Origin: Myxococcota bacterium
GTDB lineage: Bacteria > Myxococcota_A > Bradymonadia > UBA7976 > UBA1532
Assembly: GCA_963169045.1 (NCBI GenBank)
Contig: CAUJDF010000014.1
Coordinates: 1 to 64,000 of the forward strand
Length of the DNA stretch: 64,000 nt
Direction of reading: 5' to 3'
Each line of letters begins with the position of its first letter. Within the stretch, counting starts at the first letter, position 1. The position numbers and the translations under genes are program-made. Shown here one piece after another: positions 1 through 8,371 of the stretch. A model generated the notes under the pieces. It did not search any database, was not told the DNA's origin, and was given only the letters and a program-made list of their open reading frames with translations.

Positions 1-1
1 C

Positions 2-97
2 GCGGCGTTGCGCATCGTCGGCCTCGAGTTCGTCGTCACGGCCGCCGAGCCGCACCTCGTCGCGGTCTGGCTGCCGGACGGTCCCCACGGCGGCTGA
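2..97 (+). CDS. 3' end of an unidentified gene
   Basis: Open in frame 2 from the window edge to a TGA at 95-97, giving 31 residues ending in WLPDGPHGG. The codons have the G/C third positions typical of the neighbours, so this looks like the true C-terminus of a gene that starts before the window. The visible tail is hydrophobic and beta-like (VGLEFVVTAAEPHLVAVWLP), but it is too short to identify a family. The next recognisable gene matter is a Kelch remnant in another frame. Confidence 0.5.
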   Translation, partial: AALRIVGLEFVVTAAEPHLVAVWLPDGPHGG

Positions 98-140
98 GGC
101 GTCCCGCACGCGCCGGCTGCAATTCTGGCCGACCCTCTGA

Positions 141-293
141 GACGCGCGCGCCGATCGCTGGCACGCGCTCGCCCCGATGCGCACACCCCGCCACGGCATG
201 GGCGCGGCCGCCGTCGATGGGCGCGTCTACGTCCCGGGCGGCGCCGACGTGCGGGCCTTCGGCGCCGTGCACGTGCACGAGCGGCAGCCATGA
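141..293 (+). pseudogene. Remnant of a Kelch-repeat protein (C-terminus only)
   Basis: A short open stretch between a TGA at 138-140 and a TGA at 291-293 reads DRWHALAPM, then PRHGMGAA, then DGRVYVPGGA. That is the order of a Kelch blade in galactose-oxidase-like beta-propellers (DRW..LAPMPTPRHG.GAA..DGRIYV.GG). Only one blade remains and there is no room for a start, signal peptide or the other blades, so I read it as a decayed gene end. It fills most of the 230 bases between the first gene end and the next lipoprotein. Chance translation is possible, but the order of conserved residues argues against it. Confidence 0.45.
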
Positions 294-327
294 CGCTCGT
301 GCGCCGTCGACCCGCTCGCGCGTCGGG

Positions 328-1179
328 TCAGGGCGCGTAGAGCTCGGCGCAGCGCCGCGCCGGCGCGGCGCAGGTGAGCTGCTGGATGCAGTGGTTGTCG
401 CCGGCGGCGCCGCGCACGTCCCAGACATCGCGGCCTGGGATCCACTCGGCGACGCGGTTGTCTCCCGGCGAGGCGAAGCAGCGTTCGCCGCCGTCGCCGT
501 GGGCCGTGACCTGCGTGTAGCCGGCGCAACGGCAGATCTGGGCCGCCGACGCCGCGTCGTAGAACACGTGCGTCTCGTTGTCGATCGACGTGTGGTTGTG
601 GACGGCGGCGCAGCGGCGCTGCTCGGCGCGGACCTCGTCCCGGTTCGCGAAGGCGCGCGTCTCGGGAAGACCGGTGACGAAGGCGACGTCCAGCGAGGCG
701 ATCAGCGGCCCCGCGGGCCCTTCGCAGCTCAGCACGAACTGGGTGTCGGCGGCGACGGCGACGGTGACCGTGCCCTCGGTCGCCACCGGCATGTCGACGA
801 GCGGCGGGTGCGAGGCGAGGCGGCAGCCGTCGACGCTCGTCGTCGTCCAGTGGAGGGCCACGTCGCGCGGCGCGCAGCCGGCGGGCGCCGCGTCGTCGGT
901 CCGGAACGTCACCGCCGGCGGCGGCGGCGCGGCGTCGGGGAGAGGCGGCGCGGCGTCGCGGGGCGGCGGCGCGGCGTCGCGGCGGAGGGGCGCGGCGTCC
1001 GCCCGACCGCCGTCGCGGCGGACGACGAACGCGATGTCGGGCTCGGGCGCCGTCGCGTCCTCGGGACCGGCGTCGGGGTCGAACGCGGCGCCGTCGAGCC
1101 CGCCGCGCCAGGCCGGAAACTCGGTGGTGCACGCCGCGACGCCGAGCGCCACCGCGAAGGACAGAAGGCGGGCGAACAT
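328..1179 (-). CDS. Predicted secreted lipoprotein with Asp/Ala/Pro linker
   Basis: 283 residues. Residues 1-17 form a signal peptide with a weak lipobox (GVAAC) giving a candidate lipidated Cys17. Residues 25-95 are a low-complexity linker rich in DAAPP units, typical of myxobacterial surface lipoproteins. The C-terminal 180 residues form a cysteine-containing globular domain (for example CRCAGY and HCIQQLTC) that I do not recognise. Expected in the envelope, anchored by lipid. It is a lone gene: the Kelch remnant lies downstream and a short DUF3006 gene upstream points the same way with a 72-base gap. No enzyme motif is visible. Confidence 0.8.
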   Translation of the reverse strand: MFARLLSFAVALGVAACTTEFPAWRGGLDGAAFDPDAGPEDATAPEPDIAFVVRRDGGRADAAPLRRDAAPPPRDAAPPLPDAAPPPPAVTFRTDDAAPAGCAPRDVALHWTTTSVDGCRLASHPPLVDMPVATEGTVTVAVAADTQFVLSCEGPAGPLIASLDVAFVTGLPETRAFANRDEVRAEQRRCAAVHNHTSIDNETHVFYDAASAAQICRCAGYTQVTAHGDGGERCFASPGDNRVAEWIPGRDVWDVRGAAGDNHCIQQLTCAAPARRCAELYAP

Positions 1180-1251
1180 GCGCCGGATCTTCGTGCCGCG
1201 GGCCGGCGCCGCGCAACTCGCTCGGCGCCATCCGCGGGACGGGCCGCGCCG

Positions 1252-1494
1252 CTACAGGCTGAAGTCGCCGCCGTCGTCGTCGCCCGTCAGGCGGCGCAGG
1301 CGGTCGGTGATGCTCTCTCGCAGACGCGCCTCCTCGCCCTCGTCGCGCGTCCAGTCGAGCGCGTAGACGTGGCCCTCGGCGGCGCCGGGCGGGAGGAGCG
1401 CGCGCGGCACGTCGAACGTCTCGCCCTCGAAGATCAGGACGGCCCGGTCGCCTTCGATCCGGTCGACGCTGACCCGCTTCTTCTGGTTCGCCAT
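1252..1494 (-). CDS. DUF3006 family small protein
   Basis: 80 residues starting at ATG 1494 (MANQKK). The pattern VDRIEGDRAVLIFEG followed by DVPRALLPPGAAEGHVY is characteristic of DUF3006: a small beta-barrel-like domain of about 70 residues built around D-R-x-E-G-D-x-A-V-L and P-x-x-L-L-P. Function in the family is unknown; copies often sit beside secreted metallo-hydrolases, but none is adjacent here. The acidic tail GDDDGGDF is an extension. It is divergent from the transaldolase gene across a 57-base shared upstream region. A longer upstream reading frame exists but has no family match and would overlap the transaldolase gene, so I chose the internal ATG. Confidence 0.75.
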   Translation of the reverse strand: MANQKKRVSVDRIEGDRAVLIFEGETFDVPRALLPPGAAEGHVYALDWTRDEGEEARLRESITDRLRRLTGDDDGGDFSL

Positions 1495-1515
1495 GCCGAA
1501 AGCCTCCGGTTTTGC

Positions 1516-1521
1516 TAGCCT
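1516..1521 (+). promoter_or_regulatory. Candidate -10 element (TAGCCT) of the transaldolase gene
   Basis: TAGCCT fits the TANNNT form seen before several genes of this window. It lies 30 bases before the ATG at 1552, and a GGAG-like ribosome binding site (1541-1544) follows. No convincing -35 is visible. Confidence 0.25.
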
Positions 1522-1551
1522 GCCGCCGAATCCGACCCGCAGGAGCCGACC

Positions 1552-2196
1552 ATGAAGTTCTTCATCGACACCGCCGACGTCGCCGAGATCCGCGAGGCCG
1601 CCAGCTACGGCCTGCTCGACGGCGTGACCACCAACCCCTCGCTCATCGCGAAGACGGGACGCAAGTTCCGCGAGGTCATCGAGGAGATCTGCGAGCTCGT
1701 CGACGGGCCGGTCTCGGCCGAGGTCGTCTCCACCGACTTCGAGGGCATGAAGAAGGAGGCGCGCCAGCTCACCGACATCCACCCGAACGTCGTCGTGAAG
1801 GTGCCGCTCATCCTCGAAGGCCTGAAGGCCGTGCGCTGGTGCAGCGACCACGGCATCCAGACGAACGTCACGCTCTGCTTCAACCCGCTGCAGGCGCTCA
1901 TGGCCGCCAAGGCCGGCGCCACCTTCATCAGCCCGTTCGTCGGCCGCCTCGACGACATCGGCGCCGAGGGCATGGAGGTCGTGGCGCAGATCATCGAGAT
2001 CTACGAGGCCTATGACCTCGACACCGAGGTGCTCGTCGCCAGCGTGCGCAACCCGCTGCACGTGCTCGAGGCCGCGCGCATGGGCGCCGACGCCGCCACC
2101 ATCCCGCTGAACGTCCTTCAGCAGCTCGTCAAGCACCCGCTCACCGACGCGGGCCTCGCGAAGTTCCTCGCCGACTGGAAGAAGGTCCCCCAGTAA
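1552..2196 (+). CDS. tal: Transaldolase, TalC/fructose-6-phosphate aldolase family
   Basis: 214 residues, the full length of the small single-domain TalC/FSA group. It forms a TIM barrel and acts in the cytosol in the non-oxidative pentose phosphate pathway, moving dihydroxyacetone units between sugar phosphates. Visible landmarks are D6, the TTNPS motif (N28), the Schiff-base lysine K83 in VVKVP, TLCF, and ISPFVGR. In the FSA/TalC alignment, E. coli fructose-6-phosphate aldolase has Gln59 where transaldolases have Glu; here the matching residue is E57 (SAEV), which favours transaldolase activity. A GGAG ribosome binding site precedes the ATG. It is monocistronic, convergent with the next lipoprotein (3 bases apart). 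Confidence 0.93.
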   Translation: MKFFIDTADVAEIREAASYGLLDGVTTNPSLIAKTGRKFREVIEEICELVDGPVSAEVVSTDFEGMKKEARQLTDIHPNVVVKVPLILEGLKAVRWCSDHGIQTNVTLCFNPLQALMAAKAGATFISPFVGRLDDIGAEGMEVVAQIIEIYEAYDLDTEVLVASVRNPLHVLEAARMGADAATIPLNVLQQLVKHPLTDAGLAKFLADWKKVPQ

Positions 2197-2199
2197 CGA

Positions 2200-3420
2200 T
2201 CACGGCAGCGTCAGCGTCGTCCGGTAGATGAACGTGGGGCCGTTCTGGCCCTGCAGCCACGAGAGGTCCGGCTTCTCGAAGGGCGAGCTGTAGTTGTAGA
2301 CGAGGTGCTGGCCGTCGCCGAGCGGCAGCGCCGACGGGAAGCACGTGTCGCCCGACGACGGCAGGTCGAGGGCGAACGTCACGGTCAGCGCCTCGGGGTC
2401 GACCCTCCACAGCGCGCAGCGCTTCGGGTGGCGCCAGTAGTCGGCCTGGTAGCGGATCTGGCGCTGATTGAGCGGCAGGTCGTCGAGGCCGAGATCGTAG
2501 GCGCCGCTCTCGGTCACGTTGCGGCGCCCGATCAGCCACACGTCGTCCCCCTCCCGGAGGAGCAGCGGCGAGTCGTAGCGGCGGGCGTCCTCGGCGCACG
2601 TCCACGCGTCGAGCGCGCCGGCCCGGGCTCTGCAAATGCGCGATCCGAATCCGTTTTCGTCGCCGGCCTCGTTGCGGCCGACGGCGACGAGGCCGCCGTC
2701 CGCGAGGAAGGTGAAGGCGGTCTCGGAGACGCCGCCGCTCAGCACCACGTCCCCCGTCCACGCCTCGCCGTCGGCGCTGCGCAAGAGGTGCACGCGGATG
2801 GGGTCGTGCTCGGGGTCGTACACGCCGGCGCCGCCCGAGTACCCGACGATCCATGCCGCACCGTTGTGGACTTGGACGCGCCACGGGATGAAGTCGGCGG
2901 CGAACGGGCTCTCGCGGGGCGCCGTGAAACGGCCGTCGACGTACTCGGCGACGCGCGTCCCCTGCGGCTCGAAGTCGAGCGGATCGGTGCCGAGCACGGC
3001 GAAGTACAGCCACAGCCGCCCGCCGAAGGCGAGGAAGCGCGGCTCGCGCAGGTCGGTGCCGAGCGCGAACGTGGCCTCGTGGCGCCACGCCTGCTGGTCG
3101 GCGGTGCTGACCACGTAGAGCGTCGTCTTCTCGCTCGCGAAGTGGTTCGGCGCCGTGCGGAAGGCGAAGAACAGGCGGCCGTCGTGGAGCGCGATGTCGA
3201 GGTTGTTGTGGGACGGCTGCGACACCACCTCGGGCGGCAGGGCCGCGCTCGGCGCGACGACGACGGGCGCGGTGAGCGTCGGGCCGTCGCCCGGCGCCCC
3301 GCATGCGCCGAGCGTCGCGCAGCGCGGCGGCCCGGCGTCGGGCACGGCGCCGTCGGCGGCCTCGTCCGCCGGCGAGGACGCCGAGCAACCCGCGAGGAGC
3401 AGCGCGACGAGACGTCTCAT
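2200..3420 (-). CDS. Lipoprotein with beta-propeller, glycosidase-like fold
   Basis: 406 residues from ATG 3420. The signal peptide ends in a good lipobox (LLAGC, Cys12), followed by a short Asp-rich linker. The rest repeats a pattern of short strands with Asp/Trp-rich turns, including WRHEATFALG, DGRLFFAFRTAPN, LREPRFLAF and WRVQVHNGAAWIVGYSG. This resembles the five-bladed propellers of GH43/GH32-like or sialidase-like sugar hydrolases, but I cannot assign catalytic residues, so an enzyme activity is not claimed. It would sit in the envelope. A longer upstream start (to 3471) would put a basic stretch before the signal peptide and is unlikely. Confidence 0.82.
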   Translation of the reverse strand: MRRLVALLLAGCSASSPADEAADGAVPDAGPPRCATLGACGAPGDGPTLTAPVVVAPSAALPPEVVSQPSHNNLDIALHDGRLFFAFRTAPNHFASEKTTLYVVSTADQQAWRHEATFALGTDLREPRFLAFGGRLWLYFAVLGTDPLDFEPQGTRVAEYVDGRFTAPRESPFAADFIPWRVQVHNGAAWIVGYSGGAGVYDPEHDPIRVHLLRSADGEAWTGDVVLSGGVSETAFTFLADGGLVAVGRNEAGDENGFGSRICRARAGALDAWTCAEDARRYDSPLLLREGDDVWLIGRRNVTESGAYDLGLDDLPLNQRQIRYQADYWRHPKRCALWRVDPEALTVTFALDLPSSGDTCFPSALPLGDGQHLVYNYSSPFEKPDLSWLQGQNGPTFIYRTTLTLP

Positions 3421-3427
3421 GCCCGCG

Positions 3428-3433
3428 ACGCTA
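3428..3433 (-). promoter_or_regulatory. Candidate -10 element (TAGCGT), leaderless type
   Basis: On the minus strand TAGCGT lies only 7 bases before the ATG at 3420, so transcription would begin at or next to the start codon. No ribosome binding site fits between them. Confidence 0.3.
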
Positions 3434-3498
3434 CGGGCCCGCGCGGACGGCGTCCAGCGTCGTTGCGACACGGCGCCTCCGCGGCGAATCTCCGCTTC

Positions 3499-3948
3499 AT
3501 GGACGCGCCTTCGACCGATCGCCGATGCGAAGACTGCGGGACGGGCGCCCTCGCCGGCACGCGCAAGTGCGGGCAGTGCGGCGAGTGGCTCGACGCCCCG
3601 TACGTGCTCACCGGGGCCGCGAAGCTGGCGCTGCTGGTGGTCGTCGCCGAGATCGCGGCCGTCGTGTGGATGCGGGCGTGGCTCGTGCCGGCGCTGAACG
3701 CCGCGTTCCTCGAGTTCGGCACGCTGCCGCCGGTCCTGACGCGCCTGGCGCTCGGCGATCCGACCGTGCTCACGCTCGGCGCCGCGCTCGCCGTCGTCGC
3801 CGGCTGGGCGCTCGCGCGCGTGCGGCGCGTGCGGCGCCGCGAGACGGTCCTCGTGGCGCTCGCGGGCATCGGCTTCGCGCTCGTCGGCTTCGCGCTCTGG
3901 GCGCTGTACCTGCCGATCCTCGAGATGGCCGGAAACATCAAATCGTGA
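3499..3948 (+). CDS. Zinc-ribbon membrane protein
   Basis: 149 residues. The N-terminus carries two CxxC pairs (CEDCG at about residues 10-14 and CGQCGEW at about 26-32), a treble-clef/zinc-ribbon pattern. Three hydrophobic helices follow at about 42-65, 85-105 and 115-140. Such proteins are cytoplasmic-membrane anchored with the zinc ribbon in the cytosol, and the specific role is unknown. It is divergent from the lipoprotein at 3420, with 78 bases between them. The ATG at 3499 is the first start after which the CxxC pairs are complete. Confidence 0.75.
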   Translation: MDAPSTDRRCEDCGTGALAGTRKCGQCGEWLDAPYVLTGAAKLALLVVVAEIAAVVWMRAWLVPALNAAFLEFGTLPPVLTRLALGDPTVLTLGAALAVVAGWALARVRRVRRRETVLVALAGIGFALVGFALWALYLPILEMAGNIKS

Positions 3949-3998
3949 ATCGCCGCGCGGTCTTGCATCGACCGGGGCCGCGGTGGATGCTCCCGCCC

Positions 3999-5396
3999 AT
4001 GAAGCACCTGACGATGCGGATGGGCCTGCTGGCGGCGGCGCTGGCGGCGGGCGGTTGCGACGAGGTCGAGAAGCTGCTCGCGAGCGACGCCGGCACGGTG
4101 AACATGCGCGACGCCGGCAACATGGGCGGCGCCGGCGGCGAGGGCGGAGGCGGCGGCGATGGCGGCGGTGCCGGTGGCGAGGGGGGAGGCGAGGCCGACG
4201 CGGGCGGCGACGATCCCGACGGTGCCGCGCCGGACTTCGACGGCGCCCCGCCCGACGGCGGCATCATCCACGGCGACGCGGGCGTGGAGCCCGACGGCGC
4301 CCTCTCCCCACCGGCCTGCGACTTCGGCGAGCTGCCGGCGGCCAACCGCGACCGCGTCGTCCTCGTCGGCTTCCCGTTCAGCGACGAGGTCGGCGAGTCG
4401 CTCACCGAGATCGGCAGCTTCACGCTGTCGGCCGACGGCGAGCTCGCCGCGACCCGCACCCGCCTCGACGTCGGCGACCGGCCGCGGCGCATCGCGTTCG
4501 TCCCCTCGGGCGAGCTGGCGATCGTCGTCGGCGAGCGCGGCCGCATCGTCTCGGTGCGCGTGAACGCCGCCGACGACCTCGAGATCGTCGACGCGGTGCA
4601 GCTCGGCGGCGCCGACTACGGCGACATCGCCATCGCCGACGACGGCTTCACGATCTTCGTCTCGGGCAGCAACAGCACGCCCGAGGGCGGCCTGAACACG
4701 ATCCTGCTCGACTGCGACGGCTTCCTCACCGCGGTGCCCGAGGCGTTCTTCCCGCTGAAGCTCACCGACAGCTTCGCGCTGCTGCCGGGCGGCGATCGCG
4801 CCGTCGTCCGCGGAGGGCAGACGCTCTTCGAGCCGATCGACCACCGCGATCTGCGCCTGCTCGAGCGCACGCCCGACGGCTGGGTCGAGATCGGCGACGC
4901 CGACATCTACGAGGACCACGTCAGCAGCGCGCGCATCGGCGTGTCGCCCGACGGCTCGCGCGTGCTCATCCCCAACGGCGCCATCTTCTCGAACGAGTTC
5001 GCGCAGGTGGCCGAGGTGGGCATCGGCGGCGCCGGCTTCGACGACCGCGGCCGCCTCGAGGGCCTCGAGGATCCGCGCGAGGTGCTCTTCTCGGCCGACG
5101 GCGACACCGCGCTGCTGACGCTCGGCGAGCCCGGCGCGATCGTGGTGCTCGCCGAGCAGGACGGGCGCTTCGACGAGGTGGACCGCATCCGCCGCATCGG
5201 CCTCGCCGACCAGATGGCGCCGATCACGCGCGGCGACCTCGCGGGCCTCGTGCTGCTGCCGTCGGTCGACCCCGACGTGGGCTCGAACATCGCGCAGATC
5301 CGCATCGAGGGCGCCGGCCAGGTGCGCGACCTCGGCCAGCTCACGCTCGGCGAGGGCGGCAGCCGCATCCCCACGGCGATCGCGGTGCAGCCATGA
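3999..5396 (+). CDS. Lipoprotein with Gly/Asp linker and beta-propeller repeats
   Basis: 465 residues. The signal peptide has a candidate lipobox (LAAGGC, Cys20). Residues 40-100 are an extreme Gly/Ala/Asp linker (GGAGGEGGGGGDGG...). From about residue 105 there are repeated strands such as RRIAFVPSGELAIVVGERG, GDIAIADDGFTIFVSG and IGVSPDGSRVLIPNG. These are the SPDG-type blades of seven-bladed propellers found in YncE/LVIVD-like proteins. Probable surface binding protein, not an obvious enzyme. Start chosen at ATG 3999; an in-frame ATG at 3987 is possible. Its stop overlaps the cupin start (ATGA), so the two are translationally coupled. Confidence 0.83.
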   Translation: MKHLTMRMGLLAAALAAGGCDEVEKLLASDAGTVNMRDAGNMGGAGGEGGGGGDGGGAGGEGGGEADAGGDDPDGAAPDFDGAPPDGGIIHGDAGVEPDGALSPPACDFGELPAANRDRVVLVGFPFSDEVGESLTEIGSFTLSADGELAATRTRLDVGDRPRRIAFVPSGELAIVVGERGRIVSVRVNAADDLEIVDAVQLGGADYGDIAIADDGFTIFVSGSNSTPEGGLNTILLDCDGFLTAVPEAFFPLKLTDSFALLPGGDRAVVRGGQTLFEPIDHRDLRLLERTPDGWVEIGDADIYEDHVSSARIGVSPDGSRVLIPNGAIFSNEFAQVAEVGIGGAGFDDRGRLEGLEDPREVLFSADGDTALLTLGEPGAIVVLAEQDGRFDEVDRIRRIGLADQMAPITRGDLAGLVLLPSVDPDVGSNIAQIRIEGAGQVRDLGQLTLGEGGSRIPTAIAVQP

Positions 5397-5755
5397 GGGA
5401 ACCGATCGTCCGCTACGAAGACGAAACTGCAGAGATTCCGTGCCCTTACGGCAACGTGCGGCGCATCGTGACCGGCGGCGAGTGGGCGGTGGCCAACGTG
5501 CACGTCGTGCGCATCACGCGCGGCGGGCGGCACCTGCACACCGAGTACGACGAGACGTACTACGTGCTCGCCGGCACGGGGACGATCACGCTCGGCGAGG
5601 CGACGCACCCGCTGCGGCCCGGCGCGGTGGTGACGATCCCGGCGGGGCTGCCGCACGCGCTCCTGGCCGACGAGGGCGAAACGCTCGAGTTCGTCATCTT
5701 CGGGACGCCGGGGATGCCGATCGGGGACGAGCGGGCGCGTCCGCGGGGCGTGTGA
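5393..5755 (+). CDS. Cupin domain protein
   Basis: 120 residues, a single small cupin barrel. Cupin motif 1 reads RHLHTEYDETYYVLAGTG and supplies metal ligands H-x-H and E; motif 2 reads PGAVVTIPAGLPHAL with the final His ligand. All four usual metal ligands are present, so it likely binds Fe, Mn or Zn. Substrate unknown: small cupins include epimerases, isomerases and sugar-binding proteins. It starts with an ATGA overlap to the upstream lipoprotein. Its 3' end overlaps the convergent MFS gene by 62 bases, a large antisense overlap. Confidence 0.85.
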   Translation: MREPIVRYEDETAEIPCPYGNVRRIVTGGEWAVANVHVVRITRGGRHLHTEYDETYYVLAGTGTITLGEATHPLRPGAVVTIPAGLPHALLADEGETLEFVIFGTPGMPIGDERARPRGV

Positions 5756-7121
5756 CGCCGCGCTGGAAGCTCAAGAACGCGCCGACCGCGGCGAGCCCGA
5801 GCGCGGTGAGGCAGACGGCGCGCATCCCCTCCATGAACGTCGCGGGATCGACGCGCTGCGCGAGCGACGCGCCCGCCGCCGCGACGAAGACCGTGCCGCC
5901 GACGGCGACGCCGAGGGTCTGGCCGGTGAAGCGCGCGAGCGCCAGCAGGCCGGCGGCGACGCCCCGCGCGTCGCTCGGCACCGCCGACATCACGCCGCTG
6001 TTGTTCGAGGGCAGGAAGAAGCCGAGCCCGGCGCCGAGCAGCGCGAAGCGCCAGAGCACGTCCGCGGGGGCGCTGTCGGGCCGCACGGCGGCGACGAGGC
6101 CGAGCGCGACGGCGGCGAGCGCGAGGCCGAACGTCGCGACGCCGCGGCTGCCGTGCCGGTCGGCGAGCCGGCCGGCGAAGGGCGCGGCGGCCATGAGCGC
6201 CACCGGCAGCGGCACCATGAACAGGCCCGCCTCCTCGGCCGAGTAGCCGCGCAGCCCCTGCCAGTAGAACGGGATCACGAAGGTCAGCGCGTGCATGGCG
6301 AACATGGCCATCATCGCCGCGAGCTGGCCGGCGGTGAACGCGCGCACCCGCAGCAGCGCCATCTGCACGATCGGGTGCGCGATGCGCCGCTCGTGCGACA
6401 CGAACAGCACGAGGACGGCGAGGCCGCCGGCGAGGCTGCCGAGCGTGCGCGGATCGTCCCAGCCCCACTCGCCGGAACGCGTCACGGCGAGCAGCGACGC
6501 GCACAGCCCGACGAGGAGCAGCAGCGCGCCGAGCAGGTCGATCGGCTCGCGCTTGCCGGCGGGCTTCATCGGCGGCAGGGCGAGGCCAGCGTAGACCACG
6601 CCGACCGCGGCGATCGGCAGGTTCACGAGGAAGCACCACTGCCAGCCGTAGCGCGTCACGAGGAAGCCGCCGATCGTCGGTCCGATGGCCGCCCCGGCGC
6701 TGATGAGCGCCGTCTGGACGGCCATCGCGCGGCCGCGGCGCCCCGGCGGGAACACGTCGGTGACGACGGCGAGCGTGTTGGCGGTGATGAGCGCGCCGCC
6801 GACGGCCTGCACGACGCGCGCGGCGATGAGCCGGTCGATGTGCGACGCGGCGGCGGCGAGCGCGCTGCCCGCGGCGAAGAAGACCAGGCCGGCGAGGTAG
6901 AGGCGCTTGCGGCCGAGCACGTCGGAGAGGCGCCCGAACGTCGGCACGAGGCCGATCATCACCAGGCTGTAGACGGCGAGCGCCCACTCGAGGCCCACCA
7001 TGCTCGCTTGCAGTGACTTCGCGATGACGGGCAGGCCCACGTTGAGGATGGTCACGTCGACCACCACAAGCAGCTGTCCGATCACCACGCTCCCCAGGAT
7101 CACCCAGGGATTCCGCCGCAT
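5694..7121 (-). CDS. MFS efflux transporter, DHA2 (EmrB/QacA) family
   Basis: 475 residues, with about 14 predicted membrane helices as expected for DHA2 drug:H+ antiporters. Diagnostic features are VVVDVTILNVGLPVIA in helix 1, motif A (GRLSDVLGRKRLY) between helices 2 and 3, and a motif C-like Gly/Pro-rich helix (GAAIGPTIGG). It would export small hydrophobic compounds across the inner membrane. No membrane-fusion partner (EmrA) or regulator is adjacent, so the substrate is unknown. The C-terminus overlaps the convergent cupin gene. Confidence 0.9.
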   Translation of the reverse strand: MRRNPWVILGSVVIGQLLVVVDVTILNVGLPVIAKSLQASMVGLEWALAVYSLVMIGLVPTFGRLSDVLGRKRLYLAGLVFFAAGSALAAAASHIDRLIAARVVQAVGGALITANTLAVVTDVFPPGRRGRAMAVQTALISAGAAIGPTIGGFLVTRYGWQWCFLVNLPIAAVGVVYAGLALPPMKPAGKREPIDLLGALLLLVGLCASLLAVTRSGEWGWDDPRTLGSLAGGLAVLVLFVSHERRIAHPIVQMALLRVRAFTAGQLAAMMAMFAMHALTFVIPFYWQGLRGYSAEEAGLFMVPLPVALMAAAPFAGRLADRHGSRGVATFGLALAAVALGLVAAVRPDSAPADVLWRFALLGAGLGFFLPSNNSGVMSAVPSDARGVAAGLLALARFTGQTLGVAVGGTVFVAAAGASLAQRVDPATFMEGMRAVCLTALGLAAVGAFLSFQRGVTRPADAPARPRSASPASRR

Positions 7122-7185
7122 CCGAGGCCTCCGCGCGCTGCCCCCTCGGGATCAGGGATGGCGCCGGGGGACCGCGGGATGCCGA

Positions 7186-7797
7186 CTACCAGGTGCCGCC
7201 GACGTAGGGCGACACGTAGTGCATCTCCATCCAGGTGTGTCGCACCCAGTCCCAGTCGTCCATCTCGCCCTCGACCGACTTCACGACGGGGAAGAGGGGC
7301 GACGTCATGCCGATCCACTCGACGCCGAACGTGAAGCGCTCCCACTGCCACTGGTGGCCGAGGCCGAGGTCGGCGCCGATCGTGACGACGGTGCCGACGA
7401 CGTCGTCGACGCCGTTGCGCTCCGCGACGGCGTAGGTGCGGACCTCGGGACCCGCCGCGACGTACATCGCGTCGCCCACGAACTTGCGCAGGCGCGCGCT
7501 GCCGCCGACGTACCAGTCCACGTGCGGCTCGGCGTCGAGGTACTGCCCGAAGCGGACGCGGCCCTCGACGAGCAGGTCGGGGTCGAGGAAGAAGCCCACG
7601 GTCGCCACGCCGCTCACGCTCGCCTCGAGCGGGATCGGGCCGTAGTGGGTCGTGCCGGCGACGTCGCCGCCCACCGTCAGCGTCACGGTGCGGTCGCGCG
7701 CGCGCTGCTCGGCGTTCGTGCCCGCGTAGGCGGAGGGGGTGGCGTGGGCGGCGGAGGCGGCGAGCAGGACGGCGGCGATGGTTGTCGTGTTCGTCAT
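7186..7797 (-). CDS. Predicted outer-membrane beta-barrel protein
   Basis: 203 residues from ATG 7797. A signal peptide of about 19 residues ends at AHA. The mature part alternates short hydrophobic/polar strands with aromatic ends (SGVATVGFFLDPDLLVEGRVRFG, DWYVGGSARL, YVAAGPEVRTY, FTFGVEWIGM) and ends in W. That is the look of an eight- to ten-stranded outer-membrane barrel. No family assignment is possible. It sits between the MFS exporter and a divergent small membrane protein, with 64 bases to the former. Confidence 0.75.
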   Translation of the reverse strand: MTNTTTIAAVLLAASAAHATPSAYAGTNAEQRARDRTVTLTVGGDVAGTTHYGPIPLEASVSGVATVGFFLDPDLLVEGRVRFGQYLDAEPHVDWYVGGSARLRKFVGDAMYVAAGPEVRTYAVAERNGVDDVVGTVVTIGADLGLGHQWQWERFTFGVEWIGMTSPLFPVVKSVEGEMDDWDWVRHTWMEMHYVSPYVGGTW

Positions 7798-7916
7798 GCC
7801 GCGAGCCCCTCGGCAAGCGGCGTGCCGCCGCGTGCCTCCGCGAGACGCGCGCGGGGGTGGAGCACGCCTGCACCGGATCGGCGGAGCAGCGCTGCTCCCG
7901 CGCGCCGACCGGTGCG

Positions 7917-8327
7917 ATGATCGGACGCATGTACCCGAACGACGTCGTCCAGGTGCTCGTGAGCATCTTCGCGCTCTCGCTGGCCGCCGGCCTGACGACG
8001 GCGCGCGTGCGGTCGTTCGTCCTGCGGCGCGCCTTGGCGGCGGCCCGCGCGCACCCGCGGCGCGTCGCGCTCGGGTTCGTGGCGGCCCTCGTCGTCCTGG
8101 CGGCGGCCGTCGCCGTCGCGCTCGCCGTCCCCGCGCTCCACCCCCGGCCGCTCGCGGCGTGGTGGAGCGACGGCGTCGTCCTCGGCGGCGGCCGGCCGCG
8201 CGGCCTCTGGTCCCACCGGTGGTCCCTGACGCTCTCGGCATGCGCGATGTCCGTGCTGCTCGTGGCGGCCTTCGCCCTCGTGCTGCGCGTGACGCCGGCG
8301 GTGCTGCGGGCGGCGCGGCGACGCTGA
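7917..8327 (+). CDS. Small membrane protein of unknown function
   Basis: 136 residues from ATG 7917 (an alternative ATG is at 7929). Two or three hydrophobic helices (VVQVLVSIFALSLAAGL, GFVAALVVLAAAVAVALAVP, SACAMSVLLVAAFALVL) are separated by Arg-rich cytoplasmic loops (RRALAAARAHPRR). No recognisable family. It is divergent from the beta-barrel gene (119-base shared upstream region) and followed after 44 bases by the six-hairpin protein gene. Confidence 0.6.
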   Translation: MIGRMYPNDVVQVLVSIFALSLAAGLTTARVRSFVLRRALAAARAHPRRVALGFVAALVVLAAAVAVALAVPALHPRPLAAWWSDGVVLGGGRPRGLWSHRWSLTLSACAMSVLLVAAFALVLRVTPAVLRAARRR

Positions 8328-8355
8328 CGGCCGCGCCGCGAGACACGCGCCGTGT

Positions 8356-8361
8356 TACGGT
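8356..8361 (+). promoter_or_regulatory. Candidate -10 element (TACGGT)
   Basis: TACGGT lies 10 bases before the ATG at 8372. The spacing is that of a leaderless or nearly leaderless transcript, and there is no ribosome binding site in the gap. Confidence 0.25.
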
Positions 8362-8371
8362 GCGCCCGCGC

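Noticed and set aside
227-1231. Long Arg-rich reading frames on both strands over the first lipoprotein
   Set aside because: They are alternative frames of a GC-rich gene. They lack family motifs and are dominated by Arg/Ala runs, while the minus-strand frame from 1179 has a signal peptide and domain-like C-terminus.
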